In this document: in pieces, positions 34,243-43,343 of the stretch | Layout of the letters: the number at the start of each line of letters is the position of its first letter | How positions within the stretch are numbered: position 1 is the first letter of the stretch | Source: an uncultured Algibacter sp. | GTDB lineage: Bacteria; Bacteroidota; Bacteroidia; Flavobacteriales; Flavobacteriaceae | Direction: 5' to 3' | DNA length: 64,000 nucleotides | Assembly: GCA_947499935.1 (NCBI GenBank) | Contig: CANMQH010000017.1 | Location: 27,339 to 91,338, forward strand | The notes under the pieces: generated by a model | What the model was told of the DNA's origin: nothing | Databases searched by the model: none | Seen by the model: the letters and a program-made list of their open reading frames with translations, nothing else | Made by a program: the position numbers and the translations under genes

Positions 34243-35613
34243 ATGAAAACAAAAAAACGAAACTTTAAAAATGTCTACTTTTTAGTCCTTCTATTTATAG
34301 GGGGTTCTATGCAGATGTTTTCACAACAACCAGTAGGCTTATCTGGTAACTGGACATTGCAATCAGATTTTTCTGATGAATTTAACAATGGATTAAACAC
34401 CAACAAATGGGATCATGACCCTAATGATTGGAGTGCTTGGTCTTGGGAACCTAGACATACTAAAGTTAACAACGGCAGACTTAAACTAACTTTAGATTGG
34501 GATAGGCACACTAGAGCAGGAAAACAATTATATTTTACATCTGGTATTATTAGAAGTAAGAAAGATATAAAATATGGTTATTTTGAAGTAAGAATGAAAG
34601 GTGCTCAAAGACATCCTGGAGTATGCCCAGCATTTTGGACTTATAGTATAGGGCAGACAACAAAAGTAATTAATGGACAACGTGTTAAGTATAATGAAAT
34701 AGATTTTCCAGAAATACAACAACGCCAAAGAAATGTGAAATTAATTGATTGGAATCTTATTAGAGCTAATGACGCAAGACCACAAAGAAGAACTTCTGTA
34801 AGAGAAACTACAGGAGGTGGTCAAGGGCCTAGTTTTGACCCAAGAAGCGGATTCCATGTATATGGATGCTTATGGGAACGTGGTAGTGTTAAATTTTACA
34901 TTGATGGTAGGTTAGTTGCTACAGCTAACGCTTCAGAAGCTGCTTTACAACAACACCAACAACGTTTAGTAATCTCTTTAGGATTACGTGAGCCATATTA
35001 CGAATTTGTAAATGGAACAAGAGAACCTATTGTTACAAACAGTCGCCCTTCTGGTTTTCCAACAACTATGGAAGTAGATTATGTAAGAACATGGAAACGC
35101 TCTGGCGGCGGCGTAGTTACTCCACCACCACCAACAGGAGGTAACGCTTGTGCTCCTGCTTGGAAAGCTGGTTCTACTTACAGCATAAGAGATCTTGTAT
35201 CGCACAACGGAAAAAAATGGAGATGGAAATCAAGAAATAGAGGAAACTGTACACCTGGAGCATGTGGAAGATGGAAAAATTTAGGTAACTGTTCTTCTAA
35301 GCTAGTTAACAATGCTGCTAAAACTTCTGATTATATTGGAAATGGAGAATTGAATGCTGCATCTACTGAAGATATTGGTTTTGGTCCTTCTGGATTACTA
35401 GAAATATATCCAAACCCAGCTCAAGATGTTTTACATATTGATTCTGATGGTATGACCACAGTTTCTATATATGATATTAGAGGTGCAAAAGTTTTAGATA
35501 AACAATTTCAAGATAGAACTATTCTAAACATTAAAAGTCTTGCAAAAGGTCTATACATTGTTAATGTTTCTAATGACGTAGCTAATACTTCTAAAAAAGT
35601 TATTATCGAGTAA
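34243..35613 (+). CDS. GH16 endo-glycanase with CBM5/12-like module and T9SS type A sorting domain
   Basis: A 456-residue secreted enzyme. Signal peptide about 1-28 (ending MFSQ). GH16 domain about 32-285: [37 protein letters not shown] and the catalytic EIDFPE at 152-157 (nucleophile E152, acid/base E157), i.e. the ExDxxE form found in laminarinases, agarases, porphyranases and carrageenases; [10 protein letters not shown] recalls the marine-galactan group. A CBM5/12-like module follows (about 302-351: [21 protein letters not shown]...W..LGNC). The C-terminal T9SS type A domain (about 385-456) starts [12 protein letters not shown]. Probably attached to or released from the cell surface to cut an algal or beta-glucan polysaccharide. 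Confidence 0.92.
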   Translation: MKTKKRNFKNVYFLVLLFIGGSMQMFSQQPVGLSGNWTLQSDFSDEFNNGLNTNKWDHDPNDWSAWSWEPRHTKVNNGRLKLTLDWDRHTRAGKQLYFTSGIIRSKKDIKYGYFEVRMKGAQRHPGVCPAFWTYSIGQTTKVINGQRVKYNEIDFPEIQQRQRNVKLIDWNLIRANDARPQRRTSVRETTGGGQGPSFDPRSGFHVYGCLWERGSVKFYIDGRLVATANASEAALQQHQQRLVISLGLREPYYEFVNGTREPIVTNSRPSGFPTTMEVDYVRTWKRSGGGVVTPPPPTGGNACAPAWKAGSTYSIRDLVSHNGKKWRWKSRNRGNCTPGACGRWKNLGNCSSKLVNNAAKTSDYIGNGELNAASTEDIGFGPSGLLEIYPNPAQDVLHIDSDGMTTVSIYDIRGAKVLDKQFQDRTILNIKSLAKGLYIVNVSNDVANTSKKVIIE

Positions 35614-35636
35614 TTTTAATAGAATTTATATAAAGC

Positions 35637-35663
35637 AAAAGTCCCGCATGATGCGGGACTTTT
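35637..35663 (+). terminator. Strong terminator behind the GH16 gene
   Basis: AAAAGTCCCGCAT pairs with ATGCGGGACTTTT, followed by TATTTTTA. It is the most GC-rich stem in the area, 23 bases after the GH16 stop. Confidence 0.9.
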
Positions 35664-35710
35664 ATTTTTAAGAATAGTTCTTATACTTCTATGGTATCGT
35701 TACTACAGTT

Positions 35711-37327
35711 TTATTGATACATCTTATTACGCAAATCTTTAATTTTAGAATCTTGCATATATTCATCAAAAGTTGTGTATCTATCTATAACACCGTTTGG
35801 TGTTAATTCTACGACCCTATTTGCAACCGTTTGAGCAAATTCATGATCATGTGTGGTAAAAAGTATAGTCCCTTTAAAGTTTTTTAATGAGTTATTAAAG
35901 GCTGTAATACTTTCTAAATCCAAATGATTTGTAGGCTCATCCAATTGTAATACGTTTGCGCGCATCATCATCATTCGAGATAACATACAGCGTACTTTTT
36001 CGCCACCTGATAATACAGATGATTTTTTAAACGCTTCTTCTCCACTAAAAATCATTTTACCCAAAAAGCCACGAATATTAACTTCCTCACGCTCCTCTTC
36101 TGTAGTAGCCCATTGGCGCAACCAATCTATTAAGGTTAACTCATTATCAAAAAACTCACTATTATCTAAAGGTAAATACGATTGTGTTGTTGTAACACCC
36201 CAAGCAAATTTACCGGCATCAGCTTGTTCTTTATTATTTAAAATTTGATAAAAAGCTGTTGTAGCCCTAGAATCTCTAGAGAACACAACTACTTTATCGC
36301 CTTTTGCTAGATTCAAATCTATATTTTTAAATAATGTCTCTCCATCAAGCGATGCTGCCAAGCCTTCTATATTTAAAATTTGATCTCCAGCTTCTCTGTC
36401 TCTTTCAAAAATAATAGCAGGATAACGACGGCTCGTTCTTCTTATATCTGCTATGTTTAACTTCTCAATCATCTTTTTTCTACTTGTAGCTTGCTTACTC
36501 TTTGCCACGTTAGCAGAAAAACGACGTATAAATTCTTCTAGTTCTTTTTTCTTCTCTTCTGCCTTTTTATTTTGCTGCGCATGTTGTCTAGCTGCTAATT
36601 GCGAAGATTCGTACCAAAATGTATAATTACCCGAATAATGGTTTATTTTACTAAAATCTATATCTGATATGTGTGTACAAACTGAGTCTAAGAAGTGTCT
36701 ATCGTGAGAAACTACAATAACACAATTATCATAATTTGCTAAAAAGTTTTCTAACCAAGAAATGGTTTCGTAATCCAAGTCGTTGGTTGGCTCATCCATA
36801 ATTAGTACGTCTGGATTTCCAAATAAAGCTTGTGCTAGTAATACACGAACTTTTTGTTTACCATCTAAATCAGCCATTAAGATATGGTGTAACTCCTCCT
36901 TAATACCCAAATTAGATAACATGGCTGCTGCATTACTATCAGCATTCCAACCATCCATTTCTTCAAATTTTACTTGAAGCTCTCCAATTCTATCAGCGTT
37001 TTCATCAGAATAATCTGCGTAAAGCGCATCAATTTCTGTTTTAATTTCATAAAGTGGTTTATTTCCCATTAAAATGGTTTCTAACACTGTACGAGCATCG
37101 TATAAATTATGGTTTTGTTCCAATACAGACATACGCTTACCTGTCTCTAACGATACATGTCCAGACGTAGGGTCTTGTTTTCCAGATATAATCTTTAAAA
37201 ATGTAGATTTACCTGAACCATTAGCACCAATAATACCGTAACAATTACCATTATTAAAAGTGGTGTTTACTTCATCAAAAAGAACACGTTTACCAAATTG
37301 AACAGAAAGGTTTGAAACTGATAACAT
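35711..37327 (-). CDS. ABC-F family ATPase, YbiT type
   Basis: A 538-residue soluble protein with two ABC domains and no membrane part, i.e. an ABC-F translation factor that acts on the ribosome. Walker A motifs are GANGSGKSTFLK (about 34-45) and a degenerate FSRDSRATTAFYQ in the second domain; the Walker B/signature of the second domain is LSGGEKVRCMLSRMMMMRANVLQLDEPTNHLD. The linker (KKAEEKKKELEEFIRRFSANVAKSKQATSRKK, starting KKAEEKKKELEEFIRRF) and the SANxxKSxQATSR pattern match YbiT rather than EttA or Uup. The altered second Walker A lysine is notable and also occurs in YbiT. Its -7 element is TACTTTTG. Confidence 0.88.
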   Translation of the reverse strand: MLSVSNLSVQFGKRVLFDEVNTTFNNGNCYGIIGANGSGKSTFLKIISGKQDPTSGHVSLETGKRMSVLEQNHNLYDARTVLETILMGNKPLYEIKTEIDALYADYSDENADRIGELQVKFEEMDGWNADSNAAAMLSNLGIKEELHHILMADLDGKQKVRVLLAQALFGNPDVLIMDEPTNDLDYETISWLENFLANYDNCVIVVSHDRHFLDSVCTHISDIDFSKINHYSGNYTFWYESSQLAARQHAQQNKKAEEKKKELEEFIRRFSANVAKSKQATSRKKMIEKLNIADIRRTSRRYPAIIFERDREAGDQILNIEGLAASLDGETLFKNIDLNLAKGDKVVVFSRDSRATTAFYQILNNKEQADAGKFAWGVTTTQSYLPLDNSEFFDNELTLIDWLRQWATTEEEREEVNIRGFLGKMIFSGEEAFKKSSVLSGGEKVRCMLSRMMMMRANVLQLDEPTNHLDLESITAFNNSLKNFKGTILFTTHDHEFAQTVANRVVELTPNGVIDRYTTFDEYMQDSKIKDLRNKMYQ

Positions 37328-37346
37328 AAGTTGGAATATTTTTTTG

Positions 37347-37354
37347 CAAAAGTA
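37347..37354 (-). promoter_or_regulatory. -7 element for the ABC-F gene
   Basis: TACTTTTG on the minus strand, exact TAnnTTTG, 20 bases before the start codon. Confidence 0.55.
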
Positions 37355-37478
37355 GAAAATTCAATTGGTTAGACGAAACTTAGGTTCTCAATTTTTTTAG
37401 TATTTATCTGCCGTAGAACAGAGCCTTGTTTGGCAAATATTTAACAACGCATTAACAGCACTTTATAAATACAAGCTA

Positions 37479-37486
37479 TATTTTTG
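37479..37486 (+). promoter_or_regulatory. -7 element for the lipoprotein at 37516
   Basis: TATTTTTG matches TAnnTTTG and ends 29 bases before the start codon; no clear -33 element. Confidence 0.45.
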
Positions 37487-37515
37487 TTATAGTAAATTCT
37501 CTCTTAGAAAATTTT

Positions 37516-38940
37516 ATGAAATTATATTTTTCAATCTTATTTACAACTATTACCCTACTAGGCTGCAAAGACCACGATAACAATACCGTTGTTGACTATG
37601 CCTACATTGGCGGGGAAATTATTAACCCCAATACTGATTATATTGTATTATCTAGAGAAGAATCTATTCTAGATACCATAAAGTTAGATGGTAAAAATAG
37701 ATTTATATATAAAATTAAAAATATTGAAGCAGGACTTTATACGTTTAGACATGGTGGAGAGTATCAAATGGTGTTGCTTGAACCTAAAGACAGTATCCTT
37801 TTTAGATTAAACACTTTAGACTTTGATGAATCTCTAGTTTTTACTGGTCGTGGTGACAAAAAAAACAACTATCTCATTAATGCCTTTTTAACAAATGAAC
37901 AGGAAGAAAAACATATAGTTAGGCTTTGCCAATTAAACCCAAAAAACTATCAAAAGCACGTAGACTCCTTAAAGTCTATAAAAATTAATCATTTTAAAAA
38001 ATTTGATGAAAAACATGAATTATCTACACTTTTCAAAAAAATTGTAAAAACAAACATTGATTATAGCTATTATTCTAGTAAAGAGGTTTACCCATTTATA
38101 CATTATGGAAAAGATAAAGCAGCAAATTTAAAGTCTTTACCTGATAACTTTTACAGCTACCGAAAAGAAATTAACTATAATGATGAGTTTTTAAATAACC
38201 ACAGTAATTATAAAACTTTTTTAAGACATAGTTTTAATAATTTATCTCTTAAAACTCATAATGAACATGCTAATCACGAATTGGTGTTTAACAGACGTTC
38301 TTTGTGTTATAATCTTGATAGACTTAAGCTTATAGATAGCCTAGTTACCAATGCGGTTATAAAAGATGATTTATTATATCATTTTGCTACACATTACATC
38401 TCCAAAAGTAAAAATCAAGATAATAATAATGCTATTTTAAAATCGTATTTAAGTAAAAGTAAAAACGAGAAAAGCAAACAATTATTAACGCGTTACACCA
38501 GCGCCTTAAACAATTTAAAAGAAGGGAATAAATTACCCATTGTAAATCTTTTAGATTACAATAATAATGACATTGAAATAAATACCATTATTACAAAACC
38601 AACAGTAATAAGTTTTTGGTCTCATAATTATTACCAACATTTTAAGGAAAGTCATTATAAAATAAATGCCTTAGAATTAAAATACCCTGAGGTTAATTTT
38701 ATTACTATAAATACAGATGCATATGGTATTGAAAAATCAAAAAAAACGTTGCTTAACAGTCGATTTGATTTTAAAAATGAATATCAATTTAAAGACCCTA
38801 AAGAAGGTTCTAACGTTTTTGCAGTATACCCCATGACCAAGACTATTATGCTTGATAAAAACAAAACAATTATTAATAATAACAGTAATCTTTTTTCTAT
38901 TAAATTTGAAGAGCAATTACTAGGGCTTATTAATAGATAA
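37516..38940 (+). CDS. Thioredoxin-fold lipoprotein lacking the CxxC motif
   Basis: A 474-residue lipoprotein (signal MKLYFSILFTTITLLGC). The N-terminal region (about 25-135) parallels the DUF4369-like domain of the TlpA-type protein encoded at 43344: both share the course ...DTIKLDG...GLYTF... and an F-GxGx-NNYL block. A long helical middle follows. The C-terminal part (about 355-470) has a thioredoxin-like course, TVISFWSHNYYQHFKESHYK then VNFITINTD, but where redox proteins have WCxxC it has SHNYYQH, so it cannot be a disulfide reductase. It may be a binding or chaperone paralogue. Confidence 0.7.
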   Translation: MKLYFSILFTTITLLGCKDHDNNTVVDYAYIGGEIINPNTDYIVLSREESILDTIKLDGKNRFIYKIKNIEAGLYTFRHGGEYQMVLLEPKDSILFRLNTLDFDESLVFTGRGDKKNNYLINAFLTNEQEEKHIVRLCQLNPKNYQKHVDSLKSIKINHFKKFDEKHELSTLFKKIVKTNIDYSYYSSKEVYPFIHYGKDKAANLKSLPDNFYSYRKEINYNDEFLNNHSNYKTFLRHSFNNLSLKTHNEHANHELVFNRRSLCYNLDRLKLIDSLVTNAVIKDDLLYHFATHYISKSKNQDNNNAILKSYLSKSKNEKSKQLLTRYTSALNNLKEGNKLPIVNLLDYNNNDIEINTIITKPTVISFWSHNYYQHFKESHYKINALELKYPEVNFITINTDAYGIEKSKKTLLNSRFDFKNEYQFKDPKEGSNVFAVYPMTKTIMLDKNKTIINNNSNLFSIKFEEQLLGLINR

Positions 38941-38947
38941 ATACCTT

Positions 38948-39751
38948 TTATAGTTTATAGTGGTTCATTAAAAGCTTTTCGTAAACCTTACTTGGTAAAA
39001 TACGCTTTAATACAATAGAAAACTTCTGCATAAACTCACCCACTTTGTAATGTACCTTTGGATTTGGTGTGTTTATAATTTTATAGACCGCTTTTGCCAT
39101 CATATTAGGATTACTCCCTTGATCTACATGCGTATTCATAAGTTTTAATGTATCTCCATATGGCTTAGCATATGGCGAATTGTCCAGCAATGGTGCATGG
39201 TACCTACCAGCAGCAATATTTGTTGCAAAATCACCAGGAGCAACATTAGTCATCTTTACATTAAATGCCTTAATTTCCATTCTAAAAGCTTCTGTTAAAA
39301 GCTCTAAGGCACCTTTACTAGCACTGTAAACACCTCTGTAAGGCAAACCCATATAACCTGCTATAGATGTAACATTTATAATTAATCCCGATTGCTGTTT
39401 ACGCATTTGAGGTAGTACGGCTTTAATAACATTAATGGGACCAAAAAAATTAGTTTCAAAATTATGTTTTATTTCTTCTTCTGGTATCTCTTCTATAGGT
39501 CCAGTAATACCTGCTCCAGCATTATTTACAAGAACATCTAATCTATTTTCTTTTTCTAAAATAGTTTGTACCGCTTTTTTAATAGTATCAACACGTCCAA
39601 CATCTAAGCCAATAATTGGAAACTTACTTGCCGTGTATTGTTCTGGCCTCCTACTCGTACCATAAACGGTAAAACCTTTTTCGGTTAAAAACTCACCAAT
39701 AGATTTCCCTATACCGGAAGACCCACCAGTAATTAAAATAACTTTAGACAT
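38948..39751 (-). CDS. Short-chain dehydrogenase/reductase
   Basis: A 267-residue classical SDR. It shows the NAD(P)-binding TGGSSGIGKSIGEFL (about 8-22), NNAGAGITGP (about 77-86), the catalytic serine in VTSIAGYMG and the YxxxK pair YSASKGALELL (about 142-152). TSRR after the second strand suggests NADP(H) preference. The substrate is not predictable. Convergent with the lipoprotein gene on its left (7 bases between stops). Confidence 0.92.
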   Translation of the reverse strand: MSKVILITGGSSGIGKSIGEFLTEKGFTVYGTSRRPEQYTASKFPIIGLDVGRVDTIKKAVQTILEKENRLDVLVNNAGAGITGPIEEIPEEEIKHNFETNFFGPINVIKAVLPQMRKQQSGLIINVTSIAGYMGLPYRGVYSASKGALELLTEAFRMEIKAFNVKMTNVAPGDFATNIAAGRYHAPLLDNSPYAKPYGDTLKLMNTHVDQGSNPNMMAKAVYKIINTPNPKVHYKVGEFMQKFSIVLKRILPSKVYEKLLMNHYKL

Positions 39752-39901
39752 ATCTTGAATGAAATTATAGATGTAAAATTAATAATGAATATGGTTAAAA
39801 CCTTATAAAAAAGAAAAAGATTTGAAAGCATAACACTTACAAATCTTTATTATATTTTTAAATCCAAACTTTATTAAAGGGATTTAGAGTATCCAAAAAA
39901 A

Positions 39902-39995
39902 GGCAAGCTACCTACATCACACTGCTACAACCATTTACCTTTGCTTCGTTCCCGACCTGGAGGATTCAACAGGAGCTAGTTGTGTAGGACTTGCC
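39902..39995 (-). ncRNA. ffs: Signal recognition particle RNA (small bacterial type, 4.5S)
   Basis: On the minus strand the sequence forms a closed hairpin: GGCAAG at the 5' end pairs with CTTGCC at the 3' end, and the apical part carries the universal SRP motif (CCAGGTCGGGAACGAAGCAA, matching the SRP54-binding GGxCxGGAAxGxAGCA region). About 94 bases, close to the typical length of the small SRP RNA. It is followed by a run of T (39892-39901 on the minus strand) as terminator. The RNA joins Ffh to target membrane proteins co-translationally. Exact ends are inferred from the pairing. Confidence 0.93.
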
Positions 39996-40000
39996 GGGTG

Positions 40001-40030
40001 CAAAGATACAACCTTTTAAAAATTTCACAA
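40001..40030 (-). promoter_or_regulatory. Promoter of ffs
   Basis: On the minus strand TTG (40030-40028), a 19-base spacer and TATCTTTG (40008-40001), then about six bases to the RNA 5' end. A perfect consensus, as expected for a strongly expressed RNA. Confidence 0.85.
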
Positions 40031-40084
40031 TGATTTTTTAAACTGATTTTAAATAAATATCTTGCCTTAAATTATAAAGCTAAA

Positions 40085-41119
40085 ATGAAACTATTTAAAT
40101 ATCTAATAATCATATTTTTAACAGCACTAGCAATATCTTGTGGTACAAATTCTGGACAGAAAAAAAGTGATTTTTCTATAACTACTAACGCCGAAAAGGG
40201 TAATATTTCTAATAATAAACTATTAAAACTATCTCTAGAAAACAAAAAAAAGCATGCTATTGACTCTGTAAAATATTTTTTAGATGGTAAATCTGTTGAA
40301 AAAACAGTAGATTTAAAAGACTTAAAATTAGGGAAACAGACCATTGAAGCTTCCATATATTATGATGGTAAAAAAGAAAACGTAAATTCTGTAATTACTA
40401 TTTTAAATAGCGATGCACCAAAAGTTTATGGTTATAAAATAATTAATGAATACCCACATGATATTAAATCTTATACTCAAGGTTTAGAATTTCATCAAGA
40501 CACACTATACGAAAGTACTGGGCAGTATAAAAAATCTAAACTTAGAAAACTTGATTACAAAACAGGAAACGTTATTAAAAATATAAATTTATCTGATGAT
40601 TATTTTGGTGAAGGTTTAACTATTTTAAAGAACAAAGTTTACCAATTAACATGGAAAGAAAATATTGGTTTTGTATACAATGTAGATACTTTTGAAAAGC
40701 TTAGCAGTTTTAAATACGGAAATAGTAAGGAAGGTTGGGGTTTATGTAATAACAATAATACCATTTATAAAAGTGATGGTACAGAAAAAATATGGCTTTT
40801 AAACCCAGAAACATTAGTTGAGCAAGAATGCATACAAGTGTATACCAATAGAGGTAAAATAGTAGGTATTAATGAAATGGAATGGATTAATGGAAACATA
40901 TATGCTAATCGCTATCAAAAAGATGGTGTAGCCATCATTAATCCTAAAAATGGAGCTGTTATAGGTGTGATAGATTTTAAGCCTTTAAAATCGCTTGTAA
41001 CACAACATGATGGTCTTGATGTTTTAAATGGTATTGCCTACAATACAAACACAAAAACTATATTTGTAACAGGTAAACATTGGGATAAACTCTTTGAGGT
41101 AAAAATTATAGGTCTGTAA
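40085..41119 (+). CDS. Glutaminyl-peptide cyclotransferase (plant/bacterial type), lipoprotein
   Basis: A 344-residue lipoprotein (signal MKLFKYLIIIFLTALAISC). The C-terminal 250 residues are a five-bladed beta-propeller of the Glu_cyclase_2 family: YTQGLEFHQDTLYESTGQY (about 137-155), FGEGLTILKNKVYQLTWKE, KEGWGLCNNNNTIYKSDGTE and INEMEWINGNIYANRYQ, each a typical blade start. The enzyme converts N-terminal glutamine to pyroglutamate. In Bacteroidetes, many signal-peptidase-II-independent exported proteins begin with Gln after cleavage (SQ-, AQ- endings seen here too), so they are plausible substrates. An added N-terminal domain (about 25-130) precedes the propeller. Confidence 0.9.
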   Translation: MKLFKYLIIIFLTALAISCGTNSGQKKSDFSITTNAEKGNISNNKLLKLSLENKKKHAIDSVKYFLDGKSVEKTVDLKDLKLGKQTIEASIYYDGKKENVNSVITILNSDAPKVYGYKIINEYPHDIKSYTQGLEFHQDTLYESTGQYKKSKLRKLDYKTGNVIKNINLSDDYFGEGLTILKNKVYQLTWKENIGFVYNVDTFEKLSSFKYGNSKEGWGLCNNNNTIYKSDGTEKIWLLNPETLVEQECIQVYTNRGKIVGINEMEWINGNIYANRYQKDGVAIINPKNGAVIGVIDFKPLKSLVTQHDGLDVLNGIAYNTNTKTIFVTGKHWDKLFEVKIIGL

Positions 41120-41141
41120 TCCCCTTAAACAACTAGTGGAC

Positions 41142-41558
41142 TTATAATTTGTTTTTTAACAATATAACTCCAATACCCAATACTATAATACCAATAATAA
41201 AAAAAATCATAGGAAAAATAGTTTTCCAAAAATTTGAATTTATTACTATTTTGTAATCATCACCTTCTCGTAAATAAAAAATTTCTATTATTTGATTAAT
41301 TGTTTTTGGGTTACCACTTGTGTTTAACTGTTGGGTAACATCTATACCCTTATCTTGAAAAGTAACTACGGGATAATGACTAACATCAACATGCCCATCT
41401 GAATCTCTACTCCTATTCTCTACAAAGTCAATTATTTTAGCCCTTGTCTTTATACCGTTTTGCTCTATTTTACGATTAGAATTAAATATGTAATACCCAA
41501 CACTAGCAAAAATGCCCCCAAAAACTATTAAAAATATTGGTGCTATTAAATCTTCAAT
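41142..41558 (-). CDS. DUF3592 membrane protein, apparent ATT start
   Basis: A frame of 138 codons on the minus strand, bounded upstream by an in-frame TAA. It reads (I)EDLIAPIFLIVFGGIFASV..., an N-terminal membrane helix, then a periplasmic or cytoplasmic beta domain (IKTRAKIIDFVENRSRDSDG, HYPVVTFQDKGIDV, IEIFYLREGDDYKI), and a C-terminal helix (FPMIFFIIGIIVLGIGVILL). That helix-domain-helix layout and the block order are DUF3592. There is no ATG, GTG or TTG near the N-terminus; an ATT at 41556-41558 sits exactly where ATG is expected. Either a rare ATT start (as in infC) or a start-codon mutation. The coding frame is otherwise intact. Confidence 0.72.
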   Translation of the reverse strand: MEDLIAPIFLIVFGGIFASVGYYIFNSNRKIEQNGIKTRAKIIDFVENRSRDSDGHVDVSHYPVVTFQDKGIDVTQQLNTSGNPKTINQIIEIFYLREGDDYKIVINSNFWKTIFPMIFFIIGIIVLGIGVILLKNKL

Positions 41559-41724
41559 TTAATTTGTTTTAATTAACTTATTACATCAAATATAAACAAT
41601 ACCTTATAACCTAAGTTCTATTAATAATGAAGAATGAAAATTAACAACATAAAATTTGTGTTTCAATTTTTGTCATGCACTTTACAAAAATATAGTTACG
41701 CGTTTTGTATTATTTAAACATAAA

Positions 41725-41757
41725 AAAATCTCAGATAAATAATTTACCTGAGATTTT
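41725..41757 (-). terminator. Terminator of the redox operon
   Basis: AAAATCTCAG pairs with CTGAGATTTT around a 13-base loop and is followed by a T-run on the minus strand, 37 bases after the last gene of the operon. Confidence 0.8.
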
Positions 41758-41793
41758 AAACTTATATATCTAATAGTTAACTATTTGGTCTTA

Positions 41794-43302
41794 TTAAAGT
41801 TGAAACCAGTCTTTAGTTATTACTTTTTCTACATCAAGATTTCCTTTGTGTACAAATTCATTTTTAATAGCATTATACTCGTAATCTTCGCTCCAAGTTT
41901 TAAAGTTTTTAGCAACTTCTATAATAGCATCACAAATAAATTTGATTTCTGTATTTTTTATAGTTGGATGAATAGACATCCTAACCCATCCTGGTCGCTC
42001 TATAAGACAGCCATCTAGTATTTTTAGTTCAATAGATTTAGATGTTGGCTCATCTACATTTAATAAGTAATGACCATAGGTTCCTGCACAAGAACACCCG
42101 CCTCGTGTTTGCACTCCAAATCTATCGTTTAAAAGTTTTACAACTAAATTATAATGTGCATCTTCAATATAAAAAGAAAACACCCCTAATCTATCGGTAT
42201 GGTTTGGTGCTAAAATTTTTAAATTTTCTATTTTAGAGAGTTTATCAAAAACTATTTTATTTAATTCATGTTCTCGATCTAAAATATTTGCAACACCCAT
42301 GTCTTCCTTAAGCTTAATAGACAATGCAATTCTAATAGCTTGTAAAAAACCTGGAGTACCACCATCTTCACGTGTTTCTATATCATCTATATAATCATGG
42401 TCTCCCCATGGGTTTGTGTAGCTAACGGTACCACCTCCTGGGTTATCTGGCACTAAATTTTTATACAGTTTTTTATTAAAAATTAAAACCCCAGAAGATC
42501 CTGGTCCTCCCAAAAATTTATGCGGAGAAAAGGTAATAGCATCTAAATAATCATCTTCTTGTTCTGGATGCATGTTTATATTAACGTAAGGCGCCGAACA
42601 TGCAAAATCCACAAAGCACAAACCGTTGTTTTGATGCATTACTCGGGCTACTTCGTGGTAATTAGTTCGTATTCCAGTAACATTAGAACAACCTGTAATT
42701 GCCGCTATTTTTATTGGACAATCTTTATGTTCTTCTAATAATACTTTTAATTTATTAATACATGGTAAGCCCTCATCATTTGATGGGATTACCTTAACGT
42801 TTGCTATAGTCTCTAACCATGACGTTTGATTAGAGTGATGCTCCATGTGAGATACAAAAATAATTGGTTTTTTCTCTTCTGGAACGCTGGTGTAATCTCG
42901 TAAACTTTCGTTAACTTTTAAACCAAGTATACGTTGAAACTTATTTATAGCTCCAGTCATACCTGTTCCTACAGTAATAAGCACATCCTCTTTTGAAGCA
43001 TTTACATGCTTTTTAATAATTTGTCTAGCATCATGATATGCTAGTGTCATGGCCGAACCTGTAATAGAGGTTTCGGTATGTGTATTAGCTACGTAAGGTC
43101 CTATTTCATTTAATAGTTTTTCTTCTATTGGTCTATATAATCTACCACTGGCAGTCCAATCTGCATAGATTATTTTTTTTCTGCCATAAGGAGATTCAAA
43201 ATATTCATCAACACCAATGATATTATTTCTGAATTTCTGAAAATACGTTTCTAAACTTGAGACGTCTTCATATTTTGACTTAAAAATACTTTTAACATTC
43301 AT
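41794..43302 (-). CDS. PLP-dependent aminotransferase class V / cysteine-desulfurase-like enzyme
   Basis: A 502-residue class V fold-type I enzyme. The PLP lysine is K262 in TFSPHKFLGGPGSSGVL; other signatures are TVGTGMTGAINKF (phosphate binding), SHMEHHSNQTSW and AAITGCSNVTG. A cysteine pair (GGCSCAG near residue 395) is where cysteine desulfurases carry a mobile catalytic cysteine, so both activities are possible. It is longer than IscS/SufS (about 400), with an extra C-terminal segment of about 60 residues. It is the last gene of an operon with TlpA- and DsbD-type proteins, which hints at a sulfur or cysteine link. Confidence 0.85.
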   Translation of the reverse strand: MNVKSIFKSKYEDVSSLETYFQKFRNNIIGVDEYFESPYGRKKIIYADWTASGRLYRPIEEKLLNEIGPYVANTHTETSITGSAMTLAYHDARQIIKKHVNASKEDVLITVGTGMTGAINKFQRILGLKVNESLRDYTSVPEEKKPIIFVSHMEHHSNQTSWLETIANVKVIPSNDEGLPCINKLKVLLEEHKDCPIKIAAITGCSNVTGIRTNYHEVARVMHQNNGLCFVDFACSAPYVNINMHPEQEDDYLDAITFSPHKFLGGPGSSGVLIFNKKLYKNLVPDNPGGGTVSYTNPWGDHDYIDDIETREDGGTPGFLQAIRIALSIKLKEDMGVANILDREHELNKIVFDKLSKIENLKILAPNHTDRLGVFSFYIEDAHYNLVVKLLNDRFGVQTRGGCSCAGTYGHYLLNVDEPTSKSIELKILDGCLIERPGWVRMSIHPTIKNTEIKFICDAIIEVAKNFKTWSEDYEYNAIKNEFVHKGNLDVEKVITKDWFQL

Positions 43303-43343
43303 GTTTTAAAAATTTAAAATGAATCTAACTCATTAAAAATAAG

